DNA of 64,000 nucleotides from Bacillus thermotolerans (GTDB taxonomy: Bacteria; Bacillota; Bacilli; Bacillales; Domibacillaceae): the NCBI RefSeq assembly GCF_000812025.2, contig NZ_JWJE02000013.1, positions 19,317-83,316 on the forward strand. Direction: 5' to 3'. Position numbers and translations under genes: made by a program. Within the stretch, counting starts at the first letter, position 1, and each line of letters opens with the position of its first letter. The notes under the pieces were generated by a model that did no database searches, had not been told where the DNA came from, and saw only the letters and a list, made by a program, of their open reading frames with translations. Below are positions 10,090-18,120 of the stretch, piece after piece.

Positions 10090-10574
10090 GCTCTCACACG
10101 ACCAATCAGTCTCTCATAAACAGGAAGCAGACGAGGCAGCAATAGAGCGCCGATCACTCCGTTAACAAGAGAAGCAATCATAAGGGAGGGAACCATGCCA
10201 ACATAGAAAGGCCAGCCCATCAAGAGAATGAATGGAGCCGGAGAAACCAGGCCGTTTAGCAGGACAAAAACAGTTAACGAAAAGAATCGCTTCCCGCGTG
10301 CATACAGCCATCCAAACAGCCACATGATGGCAGCCATTTCGGCAGCTATTAGTGCATGAAGCGGCCCGAGCGGCATCCCTCCCATCAGAGCAGAAATGAG
10401 ATGCCCAAATGCGCCGACCAGCGCTCCCGGTACCGCCCCAAGCAAGCCGGCGGCCAAGAGTGCCGGAAAGGAATCGAGTGCTACGCTCGAAACAGGTGCC
10501 GGCACTTTAAGCATGCCCCCGACAACGGACAGGGCCGTGAATAAGGCAAGCCAGCTTATGTGTCTCGCTTTCAC
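10086..10574 (-). CDS. cblT: Alpha-ribazole transporter CblT (ECF-type substrate-binding membrane component)
   Basis: 162-residue membrane protein with five to six hydrophobic helices, short loops and the small size typical of ECF S components. GTG start overlaps the previous gene by 4 nt (GTGA), and the stop overlaps cblS by 4 nt, so the three are translationally coupled. No ECF ATPase or EcfT gene is nearby; it would use the shared energising module encoded elsewhere. Substrate assignment comes from the known CblT-CblS pair and from the operon; an S component for another cobalamin precursor is the main alternative. Confidence 0.78.
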   Translation of the reverse strand: MKARHISWLALFTALSVVGGMLKVPAPVSSVALDSFPALLAAGLLGAVPGALVGAFGHLISALMGGMPLGPLHALIAAEMAAIMWLFGWLYARGKRFFSLTVFVLLNGLVSPAPFILLMGWPFYVGMVPSLMIASLVNGVIGALLLPRLLPVYERLIGRVRA

Positions 10575-11158
10575 TGCTTCTCATCCTTCCTCTTGCTGTC
10601 TCGGAATACGTTGGCGCTGCGCACATATTCTACATCTTTCACACCGAGCCGGAAGTTAACCACACGTGCAACGGCGAAGAAGTAGTCAGAGAGGCGGTTT
10701 AAATATTGAAGGGTCACAGGATGGATATCTTTTTCCTCTCGCATAAGCGCCACAACGAGCCGTTCTGCCCGCCGCGTCACTGTCCGTGCTACATGAATGG
10801 CAGCCGCGGCTTTGGTGCCTCCCGGAAGAATAAACCGCTCTAGCTCCGGTGCTTCCTGAATATATTGATCAATTTTCTTCTCGAGCCCATCAACAGATTC
10901 AGCCTTCAGCTTCCACCCTTTCTTGCCGGAAATTGTTGCCAGATCCCCGCCGCAATCAAACAGCTCATGCTGAATCACTTCAAGATCCGCCAAGATATCT
11001 TTAAACAGATCACCATCCAGCTCGGCTGCCGCCTGGCCGACGAAAGAATTCACTTCATCCACTGTGCCGTATGCCTCTACCCGCAAATGATCCTTCCCTA
11101 CTCTTCCTCCAATAATGCTTGTCTCACCCTTATCACCAGTTTTCGTATAAAGCCTCAT
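10571..11158 (-). CDS. PduO-type cob(I)alamin adenosyltransferase
   Basis: 195 residues. Attaches the 5'-deoxyadenosyl group of ATP to cob(I)alamin or cobinamide. The N-terminal ATP-binding segment (YTKTGDKGETSIIGG, residues 4-18) and the AYGTVDEVNS motif (about 29-38) identify the PduO/MMAB trimeric family rather than the CobA/BtuR family. The C-terminal part has the VARTVTRRAER helix with conserved arginines. ATG preceded by GGAGGAGAAGGA. Overlaps its neighbours by 4 nt on both sides. In this operon it would adenosylate salvaged corrinoids before remodelling. Confidence 0.92.
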   Translation of the reverse strand: MRLYTKTGDKGETSIIGGRVGKDHLRVEAYGTVDEVNSFVGQAAAELDGDLFKDILADLEVIQHELFDCGGDLATISGKKGWKLKAESVDGLEKKIDQYIQEAPELERFILPGGTKAAAAIHVARTVTRRAERLVVALMREEKDIHPVTLQYLNRLSDYFFAVARVVNFRLGVKDVEYVRSANVFRDSKRKDEKQ

Positions 11159-11601
11159 TCCTTCTCCTCCTTATTCTTTAGTCGTTCCGGTAAGCCGTAC
11201 CAAATCTGAATAACCTCTTCTGCCTGCCTCGCCGCATCCTGAAAGCACCAGCCGGCTGTATCACGCCACATTCTATCGAAGGCATTGACAGGAACGACAC
11301 CTTTTGTAATGTCTGTACCAATAAGAATCAGCCGGCGTGCCTGGACTCTTCTTTCCCAGTCTGCCCACTCGGCCAATTGTCGTTGCCAGACTGTTCTAGC
11401 TGCCTCCGGGCTTTCTTTTTCTTCCAGCAGCCTTCTAACATGCCGCTCAATTCCTTCAAGTACCACCGTATCGTGGGACCATTCTTTTAAAGTACCTGAC
11501 TCATAAAAAGAGTGCCATTCATGAGGGCGCTCTCTGAGTCCGTATTCCTTTATTACCCATTGCTTTTTGCCATTAAAGGCACCGCCTGTAACGAGCTGCA
11601 A
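11155..11601 (-). CDS. CobU/CobP-like protein with degenerate P-loop (second paralogue in the operon)
   Basis: 148 residues, shorter than the about 180-200 of CobU. It starts with TTG after an almost perfect AAGGAGG box. The N-terminus resembles the CobU P-loop, but reads GGAFNGKK (residues 6-13), with Lys in place of the usual Ser/Thr. The His-containing RVRAHxxxR guanylylation segment is not seen. By contrast, the C-terminal half retains a CobU-like stretch (KGVVPVNAFDRMWRD, then QIWYGLPERLK) that the canonical CobU of this operon lacks. It overlaps cobC by 49 nt and the adenosyltransferase gene by 4 nt. A role as partner or regulatory subunit of CobU is inference; it could also be a diverged kinase. 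Confidence 0.72.
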   Translation of the reverse strand: MQLVTGGAFNGKKQWVIKEYGLRERPHEWHSFYESGTLKEWSHDTVVLEGIERHVRRLLEEKESPEAARTVWQRQLAEWADWERRVQARRLILIGTDITKGVVPVNAFDRMWRDTAGWCFQDAARQAEEVIQIWYGLPERLKNKEEKE

Positions 11602-12179
11602 CGTTCACCCCTCCTTAAGGCAGACAGTGAACTGGTCAGTTCATAGCCGCGTCCATTCTCCGCCTGCCACTCCCAGAATGCCTTTTTCTCTCCTGCAAAC
11701 TGCGTCAATAAATAGCGTATAACACCGCCATGCGTAACGAGAGCAGCTCGCTGAATTCTCTGCTCCTTCAGCTCATCCAGCCACTTGTACCACCCGTTTT
11801 CGATTCGCGCAGCAAACTCTTGAAAACTCTCACCCTCGGGAATCGGATGTGAAAAGGGATCGTTCATCCATGCTCTGTATTCTTCGATGCTCTCTGCCTC
11901 CTTGTGCATCTTGCCCTCCCAGCGCCCAAAATTCATTTCTCGAAATTCGGGCCAGGCCTCTGTTGAATGCTCAGGAAAAAGCAGACCAGCCGTATGTACA
12001 CAACGCTGCAAATCACTCGTGACCACCTTCTCATAGGCAGGCAAACACGGCTGTATACGCTTCAGCTCTTTCTTTCCTTCCTCACTTAGAATGGAATCAG
12101 TCCAACCGCTGTATGCTTTTCGTTCATTATCTACTGTTAAGCCATGCCGATAGAGACCAATAACCACAGTATCATCCAT
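11553..12179 (-). CDS. cobC: Histidine phosphatase family protein, probable alpha-ribazole-5'-phosphate phosphatase CobC
   Basis: Removes the phosphate from alpha-ribazole-phosphate or adenosylcobalamin-5'-phosphate. The phosphohistidine motif is YRHGLT near the N-terminus; the second catalytic histidine is in VTHGGVIR; the acid is in EMNFGRWEG. The frame runs open 60 codons further upstream, but that stretch is antisense-like to cobS and does not resemble the family. ATG 12179 (MDDTVVIGLYRHG) with AAGGAG about 12 nt upstream gives a normal 208-residue length. It overlaps the end of cobS by 43 nt and the next gene by 49 nt. Family certain; substrate inferred from the operon. Confidence 0.88.
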   Translation of the reverse strand: MDDTVVIGLYRHGLTVDNERKAYSGWTDSILSEEGKKELKRIQPCLPAYEKVVTSDLQRCVHTAGLLFPEHSTEAWPEFREMNFGRWEGKMHKEAESIEEYRAWMNDPFSHPIPEGESFQEFAARIENGWYKWLDELKEQRIQRAALVTHGGVIRYLLTQFAGEKKAFWEWQAENGRGYELTSSLSALRRGERCSSLQAVPLMAKSNG

Positions 12180-12934
12180 AAAACCGTTTCCACTCCTTCC
12201 AGGCTGGCACCAAGCAAATCTCCGGTTATCCCGCCAAAGCTTTTTTGTATGACTTTCCGAGCCAGTATATAAAATCCTCCCGCAGCGACGCCCATAAGCA
12301 GGAATAAAACTGGAAAACCAGCAGAAAAAGCTAGGCATAAACCAGCAAGCGCTAGCCACAAAGTATAGCTTACAGGGAGTGAAGCCTGCTTTCCTTTCTG
12401 AAAAAAGAAAGCAAGCCCCTCTTTTCTAGCCGGCGGAACATGATTTAGTAATAAGCCTATCAGAAGCTGGCTGTAAAAAGGAATAAGGATGACGAATAGT
12501 GCAAGCATGCTTGAGCCGAAGGCAGCAATCTCATATACAAACAAAAATCTCGCTGCAAGAAGGATAATAAGCGACAGCACACCGAAGGCTCCTACGCGGG
12601 AGTCCTTTAAAATATCAAGCCTCCGATCTCGATCGCGGTAAGAAAAAAACGCATCACTCGCATCAATCCAGCCGTCTAAATGCAAGCCTCCCGTCCAGAT
12701 TATCGGCACCAGCCAGAGAAAGAAGGCATTGCCTAGTGGAGTGAGCGGTGACCATTCCAGTACCAGCCAAAACACCCCGCCATACAGAAATCCCTTCAGC
12801 AAGCCATATAAAGGGAATAATCTGAGCATCACCTGCAAATGCCTAGTATCCATCGGCAGGTTTCTGCGAATCGGCACGACTGAAAAAAACTGAAAACAAA
12901 TTAATAAACTCTTTACATAGATGTTCGCCTTCAT
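12137..12934 (-). CDS. cobS: Adenosylcobinamide-GDP ribazoletransferase CobS
   Basis: 265-residue integral membrane protein that joins adenosylcobinamide-GDP to alpha-ribazole or its phosphate, the nucleotide-loop step. The family hallmarks are seen: the N-terminal FFSVVPIRR segment, GGLHLDGWIDASDAFFSY with the metal-binding acidic residues, SRVGAFGV, and KVIQKSFGGITGDLLGA near the C-terminus. Several hydrophobic helices. RBS AAAGGAAAAG upstream of ATG. A gap of 76 nt separates it from cobU, the largest inside the operon, with no terminator apparent. Confidence 0.94.
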   Translation of the reverse strand: MKANIYVKSLLICFQFFSVVPIRRNLPMDTRHLQVMLRLFPLYGLLKGFLYGGVFWLVLEWSPLTPLGNAFFLWLVPIIWTGGLHLDGWIDASDAFFSYRDRDRRLDILKDSRVGAFGVLSLIILLAARFLFVYEIAAFGSSMLALFVILIPFYSQLLIGLLLNHVPPARKEGLAFFFQKGKQASLPVSYTLWLALAGLCLAFSAGFPVLFLLMGVAAGGFYILARKVIQKSFGGITGDLLGASLEGVETVLWMILWLLVSIGMA

Positions 12935-13010
12935 CCCATCTTTTCCTTTTTGCGTGTCCTCATTTGAATAATAACCTTTTCCTCCTTGAATAGACTATCA
13001 GGCAATTAAT

Positions 13011-13610
13011 CTATAAATATTCTCGCCTTCCATTCCCAATGAACTGTTTCTTCACGATCAGGCAGCCGTGCTCGGCCAGCACCGCCTCATCAGCCGTAGC
13101 TACAAGCCACTGATGAAGCTCGCCCAGTACCTTGGCATAATGGAAAACAAGCGGGCTTCCTATCGGCTCAAACGACAGCTCATTCGATACAACCACGAGT
13201 GAACCAGCGGCCTGTTGAATAGCAACAATTCCCTGTTTCACCTTCTGCTTGATGCCTTCCTGAAAGAGGGCATCATCCCACCCACCTGGCTCCTCTTTAG
13301 CAAACCACTCATTGGTGACCAATGTTGTTAAACAGTCTAGCAGGACTGCGTCTTTCCTGGTGAAACAGCTGGCCAGCGTTTGAATGTCTGTCGGCTGCTC
13401 CCAAGTGGTCCACGACCGCTCAGCCTGCTTGCGCTGGCGTTGATGCGCGCGGACCCGATCAGCCATCTCTTCATCCGTAACTTTTCCGCAGGCGACATAA
13501 TAAAGCCCGCCGTCAAGCCCCTCCGCAGCAGCGATTGCCCGCTCTTCAGCTCCCTTGCTTTTGCCGCTGCGCACCCCTCCAAGAATGACTGTTAACCTTG
13601 CTTTCTCCAT
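13011..13610 (-). CDS. cobU: Adenosylcobinamide kinase / adenosylcobinamide-phosphate guanylyltransferase CobU
   Basis: 199-residue enzyme that phosphorylates adenosylcobinamide and then transfers GMP. The P-loop GGVRSGKS (residues 11-18) and the guanylylated-histidine segment RVRAHQRQR (His56) are intact, and VVSNELSFEPIG follows. The C-terminal third differs from usual CobU, which continues with a VPEN..RF.D..G..NQ stretch; here the sequence is SPLVFHYAKVLGELHQWL. A stretch like the missing one is instead present in the shorter CobU-like protein of the same operon. The gene overlaps cobD by 19 nt. Confidence 0.92.
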   Translation of the reverse strand: MEKARLTVILGGVRSGKSKGAEERAIAAAEGLDGGLYYVACGKVTDEEMADRVRAHQRQRKQAERSWTTWEQPTDIQTLASCFTRKDAVLLDCLTTLVTNEWFAKEEPGGWDDALFQEGIKQKVKQGIVAIQQAAGSLVVVSNELSFEPIGSPLVFHYAKVLGELHQWLVATADEAVLAEHGCLIVKKQFIGNGRREYL

Positions 13611-14662
13611 TGGAGCAACGCCTCTTTCAATTGATTGTTCTCTTCCTCTGTTTTAACGGCCGCCCTTAACCAACGGCCTTCAATTCCTGGATAATTATAT
13701 GTATGACGAAGCACAATGCCCTTTTTCAGTAAAAATACAAAAAGCGGCCTCTGATCATCAAGAGCAGGGTCACGCAGCAGATAGAAATTCACCGAAGACG
13801 GAGTGTGTTCAAAGCTCTCTCTTTGCAGGAAATTAAACATCCTCTCCCGCTCTTCCGCAATCCGCTCGCGCGTTCTCACTTCAAATGCTTCCTCCTGTAA
13901 AACGGTCTCTGCTGCTTGCAGTGCCAAGGCATTCACATTCCAATGCGGTCGCAGCCGCGCCACTCGAGAAGCTGTTTCCGCACTAGACAGGAGATAGCCA
14001 ATCCTCAACCCCGCAATCGCATACATTTTCGTTAACGACCGTAAAATGAGAAGATGAGGATAACGAGGCAGCAGCTCCGCAAATGTATCGCTGCCCGCAA
14101 AATCATAGAATGCTTCATCAATCACCACGTAGCAGCCGCTGCTCTCCGTCTTCGCCAGTACTTCCACGATCTGTTCGCGGGCGAAAACCATGCCGGTAGG
14201 GTTGTTCGGCGTACACATAAAAATAGCTGCCGCTTTTTCAGCTTTATGGATCATATCATTCACAGGAATCTGCCCCAATTGGTCAGCAAATATATATTCA
14301 ACCCCACAGCCATATGTTCGGCAAGCAGCTTCATATTCAGAAAAGGCCGGCTGGACAATTACAATTCGTTCCTCTCGCCACTGCTGGGCAAGTAATTGAA
14401 TGATCTCAGCTGCTCCATTGCCGAGCACTATCTGCTCCTCTTGAACACCGTTGCGCTCAGCAAGCTTCTTGATAACCGAAGCTCCCGATGGATCGGGATA
14501 ATCGGCGACAAGAGAAAACCATTCCATCCAATGCTCCTTGATAGCAGCAGGCGGTCCAAACGGATTAGTATTGACGCTAAAATCAATTAGATCCAAAGGC
14601 CTCTCTAACCCTATCGCCTTATATAAATGATCCGGATTCGATCCATGAGCGGGCAAGCGCAT
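13592..14662 (-). CDS. cobD: L-threonine-O-3-phosphate decarboxylase CobD
   Basis: 356-residue fold-type I PLP enzyme making (R)-1-amino-2-propanol phosphate, the linker that CbiB attaches to cobyric acid. Seen: DFSVNTNPFGPP near 27-38, the substrate loop CTPNNPTG (150-157), the PLP aspartate in VIDEAFYDF and the Schiff-base Lys212 in SLTKMYAIAGLRIGY. ATG preceded by GGAGGAGGAG. It resembles histidinol-phosphate aminotransferase, but position between cbiB and cobU identifies it. Overlaps cbiB by 44 nt. Confidence 0.92.
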   Translation of the reverse strand: MRLPAHGSNPDHLYKAIGLERPLDLIDFSVNTNPFGPPAAIKEHWMEWFSLVADYPDPSGASVIKKLAERNGVQEEQIVLGNGAAEIIQLLAQQWREERIVIVQPAFSEYEAACRTYGCGVEYIFADQLGQIPVNDMIHKAEKAAAIFMCTPNNPTGMVFAREQIVEVLAKTESSGCYVVIDEAFYDFAGSDTFAELLPRYPHLLILRSLTKMYAIAGLRIGYLLSSAETASRVARLRPHWNVNALALQAAETVLQEEAFEVRTRERIAEERERMFNFLQRESFEHTPSSVNFYLLRDPALDDQRPLFVFLLKKGIVLRHTYNYPGIEGRWLRAAVKTEEENNQLKEALLQWRKQG

Positions 14663-15599
14663 ATACTCCTCCTCCTATCCAAAGCACCCCTAAAAATAAT
14701 AGAGTCGTTCGTTCCATAATACGATTCGCCAGCAAAATATCGTCTGCTGTTTTTTCCTTTAAAGGTTCTCCCATTTCCGCTCGATATGACCGCTTCCCTT
14801 TATATGTATTTACACCACCAAGCTGTATACCCAAAAGAAAGGCGACAGCTGCCTCACACCAGCCGCTGTTCGGGCTTGGATGATTCCTTGCATCACGGCG
14901 GATAAGCTGCCAGGTCTTCTTCTTTGAGCGCTGGGCGCCCGGAAAGGACCATATCATTAAAAACCCCGTCAGACGGGCAGGGAACCAATTCGCCAGGTCA
15001 TCCAGCCGGGCGGAGAACCAGCCAAACGCTTCATATCTTTCATTCCGATAGCCAACCATAGAATCGCACGTGTTAATGGCACGATATATCATAGCCCCTG
15101 GGGCACCGCCAATAAGTGCCCAAAATAAAGGAGCTGTCACCCCATCACTGGTGTTCTCCGCTACTGTCTCAATAGCTCCTCTCGTAATCTCGCCTTCATT
15201 CAGCTGATCAGTGTCCCGGCCTACAATGTAAGAAAGTCTCTTTCGCGCGTTTGGCAGATCTCCTTGCTTTAAGGGCTCATACACACTCATCCCAGCCTCT
15301 TTCAAACTGCGGCAAGCAATGGCAGACGCAATAAGGAGAGCTTCTACTGCCACTCCTGCTGCAAGATGCAGGCGATATGAAAAATAAACGACCAAGAGAG
15401 TGACAGACCCGGTTACTAAGAGAACAACAAGAAGCATCACTAGGCCCTTTCCCCTCCTATATGCTCCTTTGTTTAAATGCTTCTCCAAAAAGGCAATAAG
15501 CGAGCCAAGCCAGCGAACAGGATGAGGCCAATGGGGGGGATCACCAATTAACCGGTCAATGAACAGGGCAGCTGTTGCGGCCAGCAAATGGGCAATCAT
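14619..15599 (-). CDS. cbiB: Adenosylcobinamide-phosphate synthase CbiB
   Basis: 326-residue membrane protein condensing adenosylcobyric acid with aminopropanol phosphate. Typical family segments: an N-terminal DRLIGDPPHWPHPVRWLG (residues 15-32), then ETVAENTSDGVTAPLFW and AINTCDSMVGYRNERY, and hydrophobic helices at both ends. Together with CbiZ, which makes cobyric acid from unwanted corrinoids, and CobD, it re-creates the correct linker. ATG overlaps the upstream stop (TAATG), giving tight coupling. Confidence 0.95.
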   Translation of the reverse strand: MIAHLLAATAALFIDRLIGDPPHWPHPVRWLGSLIAFLEKHLNKGAYRRGKGLVMLLVVLLVTGSVTLLVVYFSYRLHLAAGVAVEALLIASAIACRSLKEAGMSVYEPLKQGDLPNARKRLSYIVGRDTDQLNEGEITRGAIETVAENTSDGVTAPLFWALIGGAPGAMIYRAINTCDSMVGYRNERYEAFGWFSARLDDLANWFPARLTGFLMIWSFPGAQRSKKKTWQLIRRDARNHPSPNSGWCEAAVAFLLGIQLGGVNTYKGKRSYRAEMGEPLKEKTADDILLANRIMERTTLLFLGVLWIGGGVYALARSWIESGSFI

Positions 15600-17065
15600 T
15601 AGCTCCCTCTCCTGCTATTGCTCGATAATGCACGGATCATACAGTTATACACTGCCTGTCCCACTGCTTGTCCGAGGGGGGAAATCGATCCCGCAAATTC
15701 CTGCTTTTTTCCGCGCTGTGTAGCAGCAATTAATATGCTGTCAGTAGACGTGCCAGTTGCCTGCGAGCCTGTCAGAGGGTCATGCACTCCCTGGTCGACC
15801 AATGCTTTCACCTTTGCTTCAGTGGCTGTCATGACAGCCTGAACGAACGCTTCCTCTGACAAATGCCCGTTAGCGAACACCCAAATATTGATCGTACCAG
15901 GTAAAAACAAGCGGTCATGCTCAGCTGAACGGGAAATATCGACGGCGTTTCCAACACCTGCGGTCACGACAGTAAAGACAGACACCCCTTCCACTTCCAT
16001 AAATTGATAAGCAGCTGTGTGAAGGTGTACGGCCGTCATCATTCCAACCGTTTCATTTACATCAAAACTTCTCTCTTTGAGGAAATTTCTCATATCCTCC
16101 TTGTATGCAGGATGAGAATAGTTTTTGTCTACATGTCGGTTTACAAAGCTTCGGTGCCAGCCCCAGCCCGCACCAATCACACCGGCTGAGAGGGTTTTTA
16201 GGACAATGGGTGATTCAAGGGCGATAAATTCATCGTTTTGGCTCATAAATGTGTGATCAATCGTCACATCAGCCTCTTCCTCTGCTGTTCTTTCCGGCAG
16301 GATACTCATCTGCGGCTTCGGCACCTCAGGGTGGGGCTGCTTATGAATCTCTGTTTTGTATACTTCATGAATGGATTTCTCCTTTAACACCTCACTCGGA
16401 AGGCCAAGTGAACGCAACTCTCCCCCCTCCATCAACAGCAGCCTTTCGCAATAAAGAGAAGCTAAATTCAAATCATGAAAAATCGATACAACTGTTAGAT
16501 CAAGCTCTGTCGTCATCCGCTTTAAAAGATCAAGCAGATCCTTTTGAAAGGATAAGTCAAGATGGTTCGTCGGCTCGTCTAATAGAAGGATTTCCGGCTC
16601 CTGTGCAAGTGCCTGAGCCAAGAAAACACGCTGACGCTCCCCGCCCGATAATGCATCAAGTGTAACGTCAGCAAAACGATCCGTTCCCGTCTGCCTCATC
16701 GCTTTCATGACCGCTTGTTCATCCTCTTCTTTCCATATGGGCAGAAAGCCGCTCTGATGGGCATAGCGCCCCAAAGAAACGGTTTCTTTCACCGTGTAGG
16801 CAAAGGATTGAGAAGAAATTTGCGGAAGCACCGCCACCCGCTTCGCTAATTCCTTCGGCTTATAATCTCTCAGTTGCTTATCTTTGATGAATAAACTTCC
16901 TTCTGTGATCGGTACGACTCCGCTTATCATCTTTAGCAGTGTCGTTTTGCCGCTGCCGTTTGGTCCTAATATGCCAAACAGCTCGCCCTTTTTGACCGAA
17001 AAAGAAAGACCCCGGACTACATCTGTATGACCGTATCCGCCGGTTAAATGTTCTGCTTGAATCAT
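15599..17065 (-). CDS. Fusion of corrinoid ABC transporter ATPase (BtuD) and adenosylcobinamide amidohydrolase (CbiZ)
   Basis: 488 residues, two enzymes in one chain. Residues 1 to about 255 are an ABC ATPase: Walker A GPNGSGKT (34-41), Q-loop near 82, signature LSGGERQRV (139-147), Walker B LLDEP (161-165). A linker rich in acidic residues follows. From about 275 to the end is a CbiZ domain with SAGVIGAGWGWHRSF, MMTAVHLHTAAY, VVTAGVGNAVDIS and TGTSTDSILIA. CbiZ cleaves the aminopropanol-nucleotide arm from corrinoids, giving cobyric acid for remodelling. Start at 17065 because GGAAG precedes it and the ATGA overlap with btuC is retained; an ATG six codons earlier lacks an RBS. Such fusions have been reported in bacilli; uptake coupled to remodelling is inference. 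Confidence 0.93.
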   Translation of the reverse strand: MIQAEHLTGGYGHTDVVRGLSFSVKKGELFGILGPNGSGKTTLLKMISGVVPITEGSLFIKDKQLRDYKPKELAKRVAVLPQISSQSFAYTVKETVSLGRYAHQSGFLPIWKEEDEQAVMKAMRQTGTDRFADVTLDALSGGERQRVFLAQALAQEPEILLLDEPTNHLDLSFQKDLLDLLKRMTTELDLTVVSIFHDLNLASLYCERLLLMEGGELRSLGLPSEVLKEKSIHEVYKTEIHKQPHPEVPKPQMSILPERTAEEEADVTIDHTFMSQNDEFIALESPIVLKTLSAGVIGAGWGWHRSFVNRHVDKNYSHPAYKEDMRNFLKERSFDVNETVGMMTAVHLHTAAYQFMEVEGVSVFTVVTAGVGNAVDISRSAEHDRLFLPGTINIWVFANGHLSEEAFVQAVMTATEAKVKALVDQGVHDPLTGSQATGTSTDSILIAATQRGKKQEFAGSISPLGQAVGQAVYNCMIRALSSNSRRGS

Positions 17066-18120
17066 GTCGTTCTTCCTTTCCATCGTTTCCGCAATAGAAT
17101 AACAGCAAATACTGGGGCACCGATAATCGAGGTAATGACGCCAATTGGCAGCTCTGCCGGTGAGATAATCGTCCTTGACACAAGGTCAGCTAATATTAAA
17201 AAGCCAGCCCCTGCCAAAGCCGATAAAGGCAGCAAGTGCCGGTGGTCTGGTCCCCACAGCAGTCGAATGAAGTGAGGGATGACAAGACCAACAAAGCCAA
17301 TTGTGCCTGATACGGCTACAGCTGCTCCCGTCAGCATGGAGCCTGTAATTAAAATGATCATTTTTTTCTGGCGAACGTTTACCCCGAGATGCTGGGCTTT
17401 TTCTTCACCAAAGGACATGGCATTCAGTTCGGCAGCTTGAACAATTAACACGAAAGTTCCAACCAAGAAAAACGGGAAGATTAGCTGAATATAATCCCAG
17501 CCTCTCATGGACACGCTGCCAAGCAGCCAGCCGATAATTTGCCTCAGTTCCTCTCCGGTCAGCGCAATCATTAAAGAGATGACGGATCCTAAAAATGAGC
17601 TAAAAATAATTCCAGTCAAAATAATCGTCTCCACCTTCATAGAGCGGTCGATGAGCCGTGTAAAAATAACAACAATAAAGATGGTGACAATAGCAGCTGC
17701 GATACTGACAATCGGAAGGGTAAATCCCCCGAAGAAAGGCAAATAAATATTAAAAAACAGCACCATTACAGCCCCAACAGATGCACCGGAGGAGACTCCT
17801 AATGTATAGGGATCGGCGAGCGGGTTGCGCAGCAGCCCCTGAAAGGCTGCTCCCGCTACCGCCAGAGAGGCTCCGACCAGCCCTGCTAATAACACACGCG
17901 GAAAGCGGATCTTCCAAACGATGTTATCAAAGGACGGGTCAATGCCTTGCAGTGCTGTACCAAACAAATGATGAGATAACAGCACGGCAATATCCTTAAA
18001 AGGAATATAAATAGTACCTATTGATATTCCTGTGAAAACAGCAAGCATTAAAAATACAGCCACTACTACATAAGCTGAAAATTTATTCCGCAAAAACATC
18101 TGGATAGATGGCTTCAGCAA
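17062..18120 (-). CDS. btuC: Corrinoid ABC transporter permease (BtuC, FecCD family)
   Basis: 352-residue permease with about ten hydrophobic helices. The FecCD hallmark GLLRNPLADPYTLGVSSGAS (about 112-131) and the GFVGLVIPHFIR segment are present. The family also moves siderophores and haem; the position between a BtuF-like protein and a BtuD-CbiZ fusion under a cobalamin riboswitch argues for corrinoids. Its start overlaps the end of btuF by 38 nt. Confidence 0.92.
   Translation of the reverse strand: MLKPSIQMFLRNKFSAYVVVAVFLMLAVFTGISIGTIYIPFKDIAVLLSHHLFGTALQGIDPSFDNIVWKIRFPRVLLAGLVGASLAVAGAAFQGLLRNPLADPYTLGVSSGASVGAVMVLFFNIYLPFFGGFTLPIVSIAAAIVTIFIVVIFTRLIDRSMKVETIILTGIIFSSFLGSVISLMIALTGEELRQIIGWLLGSVSMRGWDYIQLIFPFFLVGTFVLIVQAAELNAMSFGEEKAQHLGVNVRQKKMIILITGSMLTGAAVAVSGTIGFVGLVIPHFIRLLWGPDHRHLLPLSALAGAGFLILADLVSRTIISPAELPIGVITSIIGAPVFAVILLRKRWKGRTT

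Noticed and set aside
11553..12359. 60-codon upstream extension of cobC
   Set aside because: It overlaps cobS, lacks an RBS and does not resemble histidine phosphatases; ATG 12179 gives normal length.
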